Assembly: GCA_040758525.1 (NCBI GenBank)
Contig: JBFLVQ010000162.1
Coordinates: 1 to 15,096 of the forward strand
Direction of reading: 5' to 3'
Source of the DNA: JBFLVQ01 sp040758525
Lineage (GTDB): Bacteria > Acidobacteriota > Blastocatellia > Chloracidobacteriales > JADJPF01
DNA length: 15,096 bases
Made by a program: the position numbers and the translations under genes. Position 1 is the stretch's first letter, and every line of letters starts with the position of its first letter. Of this stretch, positions 1-6,852 are shown piece after piece. The notes under the pieces are model-generated. The model was not told the origin of the DNA, did not search any database, and saw nothing but the letters and a program-made list of their open reading frames with translations.

Positions 1-1516
1 TCAATAGGTTTACCCGATGCAGTTTCACCATATTGGAAAGTGGCACGCCAGAGATGCTGCCAGCCACCATAACCACCGTTTCTCCTGGCTGTACAAGGTT
101 CAGTTTAGTGAGCACCTTATCTGTAATGGTAAACAGTTGATCGGAAAGATCCGTGCTCTGTAGCAAAAAGCTTTCTGTACCCCAAATCGCAGCCAATCGG
201 CGGTAGGTTGCTAGCACTGGTGTGAAAGCAATAATCTCCTGTTTTGGTCGTAGCGCTACTACATGCTGAGCCATATAGCCGCTTTCAGTAAATACCACAA
301 TAAGCGGGGCAGCTATCTCATCGGCTGCAAATGTTGCTGCTTCTGCAAGCGCACGCCCATAAGAGCCAGTGTTATCGCTCAGTAGTTCACGCCGTCGGCG
401 GTCGTAACGAAAAAAGATCTGTTTGTAGATAGCCTCTTCTGTGTAGCGTACAATACGATCCATTGTTCGTACCGCTTCTACTGGATAGGCGCCTGCGGCG
501 GTTTCTCCAGAGAGCATCACTGCATCTGTGCCATCTAATACTGCATTAGCAACATCAGAAGCCTCTGCACGGGTAGGTCGAGGATTCTCAATCATCGATT
601 GCAACATCTGTGTTGCTGTAATAACCAGTTTGCCAATTCTATTGGCCTTACGTATCAGTTCTTTCTGATAGACAGGCACGCTCTCAGCGGCTGTCTCTAC
701 ACCCAGATCGCCACGTGCGACCATTATTCCATCTGCGACCTCAAGAATATCATCGAGCACTTTCAAGGCTTCACGCTTTTCGATCTTGGCAATAAGTGGA
801 GGTATATGACTATTATTTTCCTTAGCTAGCTGTTCAATAAGCGCCTTGGTATCTTGGCAATCTTGTGCACTACGCACAAATGAGAGGGCAACATAATCGA
901 CACGCTGTTGTATACCAAATTCTAGATCTTTTTTGTCCTTCTCAGTGAGCGATGGTATTGAGAGTGGTACGCCAGGCAGATTTATCCCTTTGCGCTCACT
1001 AAGCCGACTGCCATGCACAACACGACAGACAATCTCACGTTGATGCTTCTCTTCTACTGTGAGATCAATTAATCCATCATCTAGCAGGATCTGATCACCT
1101 ACACGTAGATCTTGTATTAGGTAAGGATAGTGGGCGCTTATACATGTAGCATCACCTTCAATGGGGTCAATCGTGATGGTTAGTAGATTACCAGCCACTA
1201 GTTCTATTGGCTGTCCACCCTTTAATTGTCCTGTACGGATTTTGGGACCACATAAATCCATTAGGATAGCGATCGGTTTATGCATCTCTTCACTGACTGC
1301 ACGTAGATAGCCGATCGCTTGAGCATGCTCTGCATGACTGCCATGAGACATATTTATACGTGCCACATCTAGTCCCGCATGGGCCAGTTCACGTATCACT
1401 GGCAATGTGCGGGAAGCTGGTCCAATAGTTGCCACGATCTTGGCGCGACGTTGCAGGCGTAGACGACAGATCAGATTTGTTTTCCCTTCATCATTCATAT
1501 CCGGTTGTCCTATCAT
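1..1516 (-). CDS. pyk: Pyruvate kinase, C-terminus cut by window edge
   Basis: Pyruvate kinase converts phosphoenolpyruvate and ADP to pyruvate and ATP, the last step of glycolysis, in the cytosol. Reading the minus strand from 1516 gives an open frame of 505 codons with no stop before the edge. Visible family motifs are KIVATIGPAS near the N-terminus, ARINMSHG, the active-site signature AKIEKREAL followed by DGIMVARGDLGVE (about residues 240-270), and ENPRPTRAEASDVANAVLDG with MLSGETAAG. The last readable residues, NMVKLHRVNLL, match the usual extreme C-terminus, so only a few residues should be missing. I chose the ATG at 1516 because it overlaps the yacG stop as ATGA and has a GAGGAAGG ribosome site just upstream. 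A second in-frame ATG at 1498 is possible. It is probably co-transcribed and translationally coupled with yacG. Confidence 0.96.
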   Translation of the reverse strand, partial: MIGQPDMNDEGKTNLICRLRLQRRAKIVATIGPASRTLPVIRELAHAGLDVARINMSHGSHAEHAQAIGYLRAVSEEMHKPIAILMDLCGPKIRTGQLKGGQPIELVAGNLLTITIDPIEGDATCISAHYPYLIQDLRVGDQILLDDGLIDLTVEEKHQREIVCRVVHGSRLSERKGINLPGVPLSIPSLTEKDKKDLEFGIQQRVDYVALSFVRSAQDCQDTKALIEQLAKENNSHIPPLIAKIEKREALKVLDDILEVADGIMVARGDLGVETAAESVPVYQKELIRKANRIGKLVITATQMLQSMIENPRPTRAEASDVANAVLDGTDAVMLSGETAAGAYPVEAVRTMDRIVRYTEEAIYKQIFFRYDRRRRELLSDNTGSYGRALAEAATFAADEIAAPLIVVFTESGYMAQHVVALRPKQEIIAFTPVLATYRRLAAIWGTESFLLQSTDLSDQLFTITDKVLTKLNLVQPGETVVMVAGSISGVPLSNMVKLHRVNLL

Positions 1517-1704
1517 ATACCTTCCTCTTCATTGCGTTCAGTTGGTGGCAGTTTGTTAGGCTCTTCTGAAGCGGGTCCGCCCTCAATACGATACTCACCT
1601 TCGGCCCACTTACCTAAATCGATCATCTTACAGCGTTCGGAGCAGAACGGTCGGTTCGGGTTCTCTTGCCAGGTTGTCTCCTGATGACAAATAGGGCATT
1701 TCAT
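1513..1704 (-). CDS. yacG: YacG-family zinc protein (putative DNA gyrase inhibitor)
   Basis: This 63-residue protein matches the YacG (DUF329) family. In E. coli YacG binds GyrB and inhibits DNA gyrase; that role is known for the E. coli protein and only inferred here. The zinc site is visible as C3-x2-C6 and C21-x3-C25, in the order KCPICH then RPFCSERCKMIDLGKW, which is the family signature. After residue 40 the tail is acidic and low in complexity, as usual. The ATG at 1704 is preceded by AAGGAAGAG at a good distance. Its stop shares four bases with the pyruvate kinase start, so the two form an operon driven from a promoter at about 1735-1763. Linkage to pyk is not one I recognise as a standard arrangement. 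Confidence 0.9.
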   Translation of the reverse strand: MKCPICHQETTWQENPNRPFCSERCKMIDLGKWAEGEYRIEGGPASEEPNKLPPTERNEEEGI

Positions 1705-1734
1705 AAGCTCTTCCTTAGCGAGGATTGACGACCC

Positions 1735-1763
1735 AGTATAAATGAACTCAAGAGCGATCGCAA
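1735..1763 (-). promoter_or_regulatory. Sigma70-type promoter for yacG-pyk
   Basis: On the minus strand, TTGCGA (1763-1758) and TATACT (1740-1735) are separated by 17 bases. This is a good match to a -35/-10 pair, with 4 of 6 and 5 of 6 consensus bases. Transcription would begin near 1728 and give a short leader of about 24 nt before the yacG ATG. Predicted from sequence only. Confidence 0.55.
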
Positions 1764-1834
1764 TGCTAGCTTAAGCGATGTATTTGCAATAGATATCATA
1801 CCTTTGAAAGACCCTCTGCAACGACATCTGTTCC

Positions 1835-1863
1835 TTGACTCACTGTGCGCCATCCCCTACAAT
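1835..1863 (+). promoter_or_regulatory. Sigma70-type promoter for secA
   Basis: TTGACT (1835-1840) and TACAAT (1858-1863) are separated by exactly 17 bases, a near-consensus housekeeping promoter with 5 of 6 bases in each box. Transcription should start around 1870, leaving a leader of about 160 nt before the preferred secA ATG. It lies about 70 bp from the oppositely directed yacG-pyk promoter, so the two units diverge from one control region. I see no further gene in 1705-1933. Confidence 0.65.
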
Positions 1864-1933
1864 TTGTTAGTTAGTAGCCGTCCGCATACAGTGCTCTATA
1901 GCAATCTGAAGAGCGGATTTGGCGTTGGGAATA

Positions 1934-2026
1934 ATGGTTTCTGTTAATGACAAAGATGCAGGGGTTCTGACAGAGCTATTTAAGGCTCTGGGCTTATGTC
2001 TCTTTGTCTCTAGGGATGGGTATTGA
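1934..2026 (+). other. Possible 30-codon leader ORF upstream of secA
   Basis: Within the predicted secA leader an ATG at 1934 opens a 30-codon frame ending in TGA at 2024-2026, four bases before the preferred secA ATG at 2031. A weak GGGA lies upstream of the ATG. The encoded peptide begins MVSVNDKDAG, has a hydrophobic centre (LTELFKALGLCLFV) and ends SRDGY. The position would suit translational coupling or a leader-peptide control of SecA, as SecM does in E. coli, but the peptide has no signal sequence and no known arrest motif. A frame of this length can occur by chance. If secA actually begins at 2004 or 2016, the two frames overlap. Confidence 0.2.
1971..1990 (+). promoter_or_regulatory. 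Small stem-loop in secA leader
   Basis: CAGAGC (1971-1976) and GCTCTG (1985-1990) form a 6-bp stem with an 8-base loop, about 40 nt before the secA ATG. It is followed by a direct repeat, GTCTCT at 1998-2003 and 2006-2011. No run of T follows, so it does not look like a terminator. It may affect translation of secA, but a stem this short could be chance. Confidence 0.3.
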
Positions 2027-2030
2027 GATT

Positions 2031-4709
2031 ATGATCTTCAATAAAATATTGACTAAGATTTTCGGTAGCGCAAACGAGCGGCGACTCAAACAACTCTGGC
2101 CAAAAGTAGCAATAATTAATGAACTAGAGGCTCAGATGGCACGCCTTTCAGATGAGCAGTTGCGCACTAAAACAGCTAATTTCCGCGAACGATTAGAGCA
2201 GGGCGCTACTATTGATGAGCTTTTACCAGAAGCCTTCGCGGCTGTGCGTGAGGCTTCAAAACGCAGCACGGGTATGCGCCATTTCGATGTGCAATTGATT
2301 GGCGGAATGATCTTACATGATGGCGCAATCGCAGAGATGCGGACTGGTGAAGGTAAAACACTAGTCGCTACCCTTCCTGTTTATCTTAATGCGTTAGAAG
2401 GTAAAGGCGTACACGTTGTTACAGTCAATGATTATCTGGCTCGTCGTGACTCGGAATGGATGGGCAAAATATATCGTTTCCTAGGTATGACAGTGGGCTG
2501 TATACAAAATGATATGGATGATTTCCAGCGACAAGAAGCATATGCTGCTGATATTACCTATGGCACTAACAACGAGTTCGGCTTTGATTACCTGAGAGAC
2601 AATATGAAGTTTGATCTCTCAACCTGTGTACAACGTGGCCACAATTACGCAATCGTGGATGAGGTTGACTCGATTCTCATTGATGAAGCTCGTACTCCCC
2701 TAATTATCTCTGGCGCTTCCGAAGAATCTGTAGAGAAATACTATGCTGCTAATGATGTTATTCCCAAACTTAAGCAAGAGACCGATTTTCAGGTTGATGA
2801 AAAGGCACACTCCGCTTCGCTTACCGAAGAGGGCATTGAGAAGTCAGAGAAGATATTAGCTTGCGGCAATCTCTACGATCCATCCAATATGGAGATTCTA
2901 CATTGTCTTAATCAGGCTCTAAAAGCTCATACGCTTTACCATCGTGATAAGCAGTACATAGTTAAAGATGGCGAGGTAATTATCGTCGATGAATTCACCG
3001 GACGCATAATGCCAGGCCGGCGCTGGTCAGACGGCCTACATCAGGCCGTTGAAGCTAAAGAGGGCGTTAAGATCGAGCGTGAAAATCAGACCCTTGCTAC
3101 CATTACACTACAAAACTACTTCCGTATGTACAGTAAGCTTGCTGGTATGACTGGTACAGCAGAAACAGAAGCCGCCGAGTTTGCCAAGATCTACAATCTT
3201 GATGTATTCATCATTCCTACCCATAGACCTATGGTTCGCACCGATCACTCGGATGTGATCTTCCGCACCGCAGACGAGAAATGGGATGCTGTAGTTGAGG
3301 ATATTCAAGATTCACATAAGAAAGGGCAGCCGATGTTGGTTGGTACAGTCTCGGTAGAGAGTTCCGAGATGCTGGCCCGCCGCCTGAAAAAACTCGGTAT
3401 CGCACATAATGTCCTCAATGCTAAGCCGGAAAATGCCGCTCGTGAAGCCGATATTGTTGCACAAGCAGGGCGCAAAGGAACCGTCACAATTGCAACTAAC
3501 ATGGCTGGTCGTGGTACAGACATACTACTGGGTGGCAATCCTGAATTTCTTGCTAAAGAGTTTCTTAAAAAGCAGGAGATCAATCCTGACGAAGCCTTGC
3601 CAGAGCAATTCGAAAAGTCTTTTGAGCAAGCAAAGAAGATCACAGATGCAGAGCATGCAGAAGTGGTATCCCTGGGCGGACTTTATATCATAGGCACAGA
3701 ACGGCATGAATCTCGCCGTATTGATAACCAATTGCGTGGTCGTGCTGGCCGTCAAGGCGATCCTGGTGCATCACGGTTCTATCTCTCGCTAGAAGACGAT
3801 CTAATGCGTATCTTCGGAGGCGAGCGAGTCAAGAATTTGATGCTCACACTTGGTATGGAGAAGGGAGTAGCGATTGAGAGTCGGCTGGTCAGCAAGCGTA
3901 TTGAAGGTGCACAGAAATCGGTTGAAGCACATAATTTCTCGATTCGCAAACACCTGCTTGAATATGACGATGTAATGAATCGTCAACGTGAGACGATCTA
4001 TGGACTGCGTCGTGAATTGCTTGAGGATAGTGGCGCACGCCAGTTTATCAATATTGCTGAAGATCTCTTTATCGATATTGTCGATCAATTTGCTGGACGC
4101 GAAATAGATCCGGATGAGTGGAACTATGATGGTCTAAAACTGAAGCTACGTGACCTATATGGTTTCGATGTGGAGACGGAAGGTGTCAAGTTAGATGAAC
4201 TCTCCTCAGATGAGATCAAAGAACAGATCTGGTCGAAACTGAACGCTCGCTACCAAGAGAAAGAGACCTTGGTAGGAGTAGAGTTTATGAGACATTATGA
4301 ACGTATGATTATGCTCGAAGTGGTTGATCAGCAATGGAAAGATCACCTTCTTAATGTCGATCACCTAAAAGAGGGCATAGGATTACGGGGCTATGGTCAG
4401 AAGGATCCGCTTGTTGAGTACAAGAAAGAGACTAAGCTACTCTTTGACGATATGATCGATCGTATTGATGAAGAGACTACACGAATTCTCTTCAACGTAA
4501 AGTTTGTGCGCGAGGAGCAACCACCTCCTGTACAGCGCCGTCGTCGTACCCCAATCAACTTTACTAAAGCTAACTCATCGGCATTGGCTGCTGGTGAAGA
4601 GCCTGATGGCAAACCGAAGACGGTGGTACATACTTCGCCCAAGGTAGGGCGCAATGATCCTTGCCCCTGTAAATCGGGTAAGAAATTCAAGAAATGTTGT
4701 GGTATGTAG
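2031..4709 (+). CDS. secA: Preprotein translocase ATPase SecA
   Basis: SecA is the ATPase motor that pushes unfolded secretory proteins through the SecYEG channel at the inner membrane. Numbered from the ATG at 2031 (892 residues), the Walker A motif MRTGEGKT is near residues 103-110 and the Walker B/DEAD region VDEVDSILIDEARTPL near 209-224. The preprotein cross-linking domain follows. The second helicase domain carries TNMAGRGTDILLGGNP and later QLRGRAGRQGDPG. The helical scaffold contains DQQWKDHLLNVDHLKEGIGLRGYGQKDP in segments. The protein ends in the SEC-C zinc motif CPCKSGKKFKKCC, used for SecB or lipid contact. I prefer 2031 because the family usually begins near MxFNKILTKIFGS; in-frame TTG at 2004 and ATG at 2016 are alternatives and no ribosome site clearly decides. 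Full length, no damage seen. Confidence 0.98.
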   Translation: MIFNKILTKIFGSANERRLKQLWPKVAIINELEAQMARLSDEQLRTKTANFRERLEQGATIDELLPEAFAAVREASKRSTGMRHFDVQLIGGMILHDGAIAEMRTGEGKTLVATLPVYLNALEGKGVHVVTVNDYLARRDSEWMGKIYRFLGMTVGCIQNDMDDFQRQEAYAADITYGTNNEFGFDYLRDNMKFDLSTCVQRGHNYAIVDEVDSILIDEARTPLIISGASEESVEKYYAANDVIPKLKQETDFQVDEKAHSASLTEEGIEKSEKILACGNLYDPSNMEILHCLNQALKAHTLYHRDKQYIVKDGEVIIVDEFTGRIMPGRRWSDGLHQAVEAKEGVKIERENQTLATITLQNYFRMYSKLAGMTGTAETEAAEFAKIYNLDVFIIPTHRPMVRTDHSDVIFRTADEKWDAVVEDIQDSHKKGQPMLVGTVSVESSEMLARRLKKLGIAHNVLNAKPENAAREADIVAQAGRKGTVTIATNMAGRGTDILLGGNPEFLAKEFLKKQEINPDEALPEQFEKSFEQAKKITDAEHAEVVSLGGLYIIGTERHESRRIDNQLRGRAGRQGDPGASRFYLSLEDDLMRIFGGERVKNLMLTLGMEKGVAIESRLVSKRIEGAQKSVEAHNFSIRKHLLEYDDVMNRQRETIYGLRRELLEDSGARQFINIAEDLFIDIVDQFAGREIDPDEWNYDGLKLKLRDLYGFDVETEGVKLDELSSDEIKEQIWSKLNARYQEKETLVGVEFMRHYERMIMLEVVDQQWKDHLLNVDHLKEGIGLRGYGQKDPLVEYKKETKLLFDDMIDRIDEETTRILFNVKFVREEQPPPVQRRRRTPINFTKANSSALAAGEEPDGKPKTVVHTSPKVGRNDPCPCKSGKKFKKCCGM

Positions 4710-4730
4710 CGAGGTGAAATAGACCGTAAT

Positions 4731-5864
4731 ATGTCTAATCCTATATTGACAGCACTAAAATCAGGCAGTGCCCCAAAACCGGCTCGTATGGCGGCAGCTC
4801 GTGGTATGCTGCCGCTTGCGCAAGAAGAGATGCTTGAGGCAATGATCACCTTGCGCCAGGATCCAGAAGAGGATATACGTATAGCAGTCGCAGAGACTTT
4901 AAAAGGTATAGATGTTAAAACACTGCTGCCGATCGTACAAAATCCTAATGTCTCACTGGAAGTACTTAGCTTCTTAGCTATCTGGGAAAGAAGTCCACAA
5001 GATGTCTTGGAAGCTATTATCTTGAATAAGTTGACACCCGATGAAGCGATTGCTCAACTGGCCGCCCGACCTGTGAGCGCCTCATTACTGGAAGCAATCA
5101 CGATCAACCAGCAACGTCTTATTCGCCATCCTGCAATTATCGAAGCAATATTGGTCAATCCTAATCGCTCTCCGGAAGCAGAACGGCGTGCCCGTGAAGT
5201 GAAGGTCGAGTTCTTTGAAAAGGAATTTGGTGTTACACGAGTAGCCGAAGAGCAGAAAGCACGTGCTCGTCTGGCTCAAGCACTAGGCGCACAAATTTCT
5301 GAAGAAGAGTTCCAGCAGGTATTGACACAATTTGAAGTTGATAGTGGCGTTAAGATTGAAGATGGCGATTCTCTACTACTCGATCCAGAAGCAGAATTGC
5401 GTCGCTTCATTTATGAAGCCGAACTGGAAGGCGAAGAGATCACTATGGAGCGCAAATCGCTCTTCCAGTTAGTTGCTATGATGACGGTTAAAGAACGTAT
5501 CTTTCTTGCCCTCAAGGGTAATCGTGAAGCTCGTATTATGTTGGCACGCGATTCCAACCGCTTGGTCTCTTCTGCAGTGCTTAAGAATCCACGTATCACA
5601 GAGGGTGAAGTGGAATCGATCTCCAATCTTAAAGGGATCAGCGAAGAGGTACTACGTAATATCTCTATGAATCGTGCTTGGACAAGTAACTACACCATTA
5701 TGCATAACCTTGTGCGCAATCCACGTACTCCGCTTACCTTTACCATGTCTTTCCTTAATAGACTGCAATTGCGTGATCTTAAGGCGCTTGGCAAAAACCG
5801 TGGCATTCCTGATGTGTTACGCAATATGGCTAATCGCTTGGCGTTACAACGACAACAGGGCTAA
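4731..5864 (+). CDS. Helical-repeat protein of unknown function, secA-linked
   Basis: I do not recognise a named function. The 377-residue product has no signal peptide or membrane segment and looks entirely alpha-helical. A recurrent Asn-Pro turn followed by helices appears at about residues 71 (QNPNVSLEVLSFLA), 143 (VNPNRSPEAERRA), 286 (KNPRITEGEVESIS) and 330 (RNPRTPLTFTMSFL), with a related KNRGIPDVLRNMA near 355. This resembles a HEAT- or leucine-rich-variant-type solenoid, usually a protein-binding scaffold. Residues 160-245 form a charged, acidic region between two solenoid halves. I have an impression that similar C-terminal halves occur in Acidobacteriota and Myxococcota, but cannot check. 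The ATG is preceded by GAGGTGA (4711-4717). It starts 21 bp after secA, so it is very probably co-transcribed with it. A role with protein export is only inference. Confidence 0.88.
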   Translation: MSNPILTALKSGSAPKPARMAAARGMLPLAQEEMLEAMITLRQDPEEDIRIAVAETLKGIDVKTLLPIVQNPNVSLEVLSFLAIWERSPQDVLEAIILNKLTPDEAIAQLAARPVSASLLEAITINQQRLIRHPAIIEAILVNPNRSPEAERRAREVKVEFFEKEFGVTRVAEEQKARARLAQALGAQISEEEFQQVLTQFEVDSGVKIEDGDSLLLDPEAELRRFIYEAELEGEEITMERKSLFQLVAMMTVKERIFLALKGNREARIMLARDSNRLVSSAVLKNPRITEGEVESISNLKGISEEVLRNISMNRAWTSNYTIMHNLVRNPRTPLTFTMSFLNRLQLRDLKALGKNRGIPDVLRNMANRLALQRQQG

Positions 5865-5931
5865 AATTAGAAAGGCACAGTAATCACAGAAAGAGAGCTA
5901 TTCTCTGTGATTACTGTGCCTTTCTAATTTT
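5863..5931. terminator. Perfect 28-bp inverted repeat, likely bidirectional terminator
   Basis: Bases 5863-5890 and 5904-5931 are exact reverse complements over 28 bp, with a 13-base spacer. The outer ends are AAAATTAG and CTAATTTT and the middle holds AAAGGCACAG. The left arm includes the last two bases of the preceding gene's stop codon, and the right arm ends 8 bp before the stop of the convergent OmpA-type gene. Because the stem closes with A-runs and T-runs, each strand ends the hairpin in a U-rich segment, as expected of a terminator serving both directions. The stem is much longer than a usual intrinsic terminator. No target-site duplication flanks it. Confidence 0.75.
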
Positions 5932-5939
5932 GATCTGTC

Positions 5940-6689
5940 TTAGGGCTGTGGTGTAGAGGTTTGAGTACCATTGGGACTTACTGCATTATTGACCAGTAAG
6001 CGGACATCAACACGGCGATTTCTCGCACGGGCCTCACGTACTGCGCTACGGCCAGTCTCCACAGGTTCTTCCTGCAATTCACCAAGGCCAAGAATGGACA
6101 TTTTATAAAGCGGAATCTGATGCTGACGACCCAAATAGCGCTGCACCGATTCGGCACGTTGCTGACTCAATTTGTCATTAATCTTCTCATTGCCAGTAGA
6201 ATCAGCGAAGCCTTGAATCTCAAGAATGTAACCAGTGTGATTCTTAGCTTCCAAAGCTAGCGTATCAAGCTGTGCTCTCGCCTCATCGTTTAGTTCAGAG
6301 CTGTTGACCTTGAAGTTTACCGAAATAGAGGTTAACAATGTAAAACGATCCAGATTAGAGCGTAGATCTTCAACACGCTGTTCCGCGCGCCCGGCATGCT
6401 CATCAGCCTCAGCAGCCTTGACAATCGCGGTATCGGCGGTGGCTTGGGCCTTGTCTACGCGAGTGCTAACGCCCTCGATACGCTTGGAGAGCCGGTCATC
6501 GACTTCGCGAATATCCTGTGTGTTACGTCGTACCGTCTCTTCCAACTCTTGAGTGCGTCCTTCTAATGGTGTCACTCGTTCATCGACGGTTCGACGGACA
6601 TATTTCTTGGTCGCGCAGCCAGTACCAGTGAGCGTAAGTACGCTGGCAACAATTAACAAAATAATCGGCAATCGACGCTTGATGTCCAT
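5940..6689 (-). CDS. Coiled-coil OmpA-family lipoprotein
   Basis: A 249-residue envelope protein predicted to tie the outer membrane to peptidoglycan. Residues 1-25 form a lipoprotein-type signal: MDIKRR, a hydrophobic run, then TGTGC with Cys25 as the likely lipidated residue. The lipobox is not canonical, since Gly replaces the usual Leu at -3. Residues 30-115 have the charged heptad look of a coiled coil. Residues 122-232 are an OmpA C-terminal domain, with FADSTG (Asp163) and LSQQRAES (Arg178) at the diaminopimelate-contacting positions and NRRVDVRL at the end. A proline/threonine-rich tail follows. I chose the ATG at 6689 because TGAGGAAA sits at ideal distance. An upstream TTG at 6704 lies in that ribosome site and is unlikely. 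It is a single-gene unit downstream of the aspS stem-loop. Confidence 0.88.
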   Translation of the reverse strand: MDIKRRLPIILLIVASVLTLTGTGCATKKYVRRTVDERVTPLEGRTQELEETVRRNTQDIREVDDRLSKRIEGVSTRVDKAQATADTAIVKAAEADEHAGRAEQRVEDLRSNLDRFTLLTSISVNFKVNSSELNDEARAQLDTLALEAKNHTGYILEIQGFADSTGNEKINDKLSQQRAESVQRYLGRQHQIPLYKMSILGLGELQEEPVETGRSAVREARARNRRVDVRLLVNNAVSPNGTQTSTPQP

Positions 6690-6779
6690 ACTTAATTTCC
6701 TCAATCCTTCTTCGCTAAAACCGATACGGTTATAAATTATGGGTAAATTTACATACAGAATAGAACAATTTTAGAGCAA

Positions 6780-6815
6780 ATTCTTAGCAGGCGCAAGCAA
6801 TTACCTGCTAAGAAT
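6780..6815 (-). terminator. Stem-loop terminator after aspS
   Basis: ATTCTTAGCAGG (6780-6791) and CCTGCTAAGAAT (6804-6815) form a perfect 12-bp stem with a 12-base loop, 37 bp beyond the aspS stop. Read on the minus strand, the hairpin is followed by TTTGCTCT, a weak T-rich stretch. It probably ends the gamma-CA/hisS/aspS transcript and separates it from the OmpA lipoprotein gene. Between it and the lipoprotein start is A+T-rich sequence, which should hold that gene's promoter, though no clear -35/-10 pair stands out. Confidence 0.6.
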
Positions 6816-6852
6816 CTTCTCGAATGTGAGAGTGTATAGATACTATCCTGCC

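Noticed and set aside
1751..1763. GCGATCGC palindrome resembling the cyanobacterial HIP1 repeat
   Set aside because: I noticed only this single copy, and the site lies within a promoter spacer and -35; HIP1-bearing genomes show many copies.
3305..3643. Long minus-strand open frame inside secA (and similar frames inside secA, aspS, hisS and others)
   Set aside because: It lies wholly within the strongly conserved secA frame, has no ribosome site and resembles no protein; it is a codon shadow.
5863..5931. The inverted repeat as a miniature transposable element
   Set aside because: There is no flanking target duplication, no second copy in the window, and the site fits a shared terminator exactly between two convergent stops.
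6738..6755. GTAAATTTAC palindrome upstream of the OmpA lipoprotein as an operator
   Set aside because: A 10-bp A+T-rich palindrome in A+T-rich intergenic sequence is easily chance and has no partner site.
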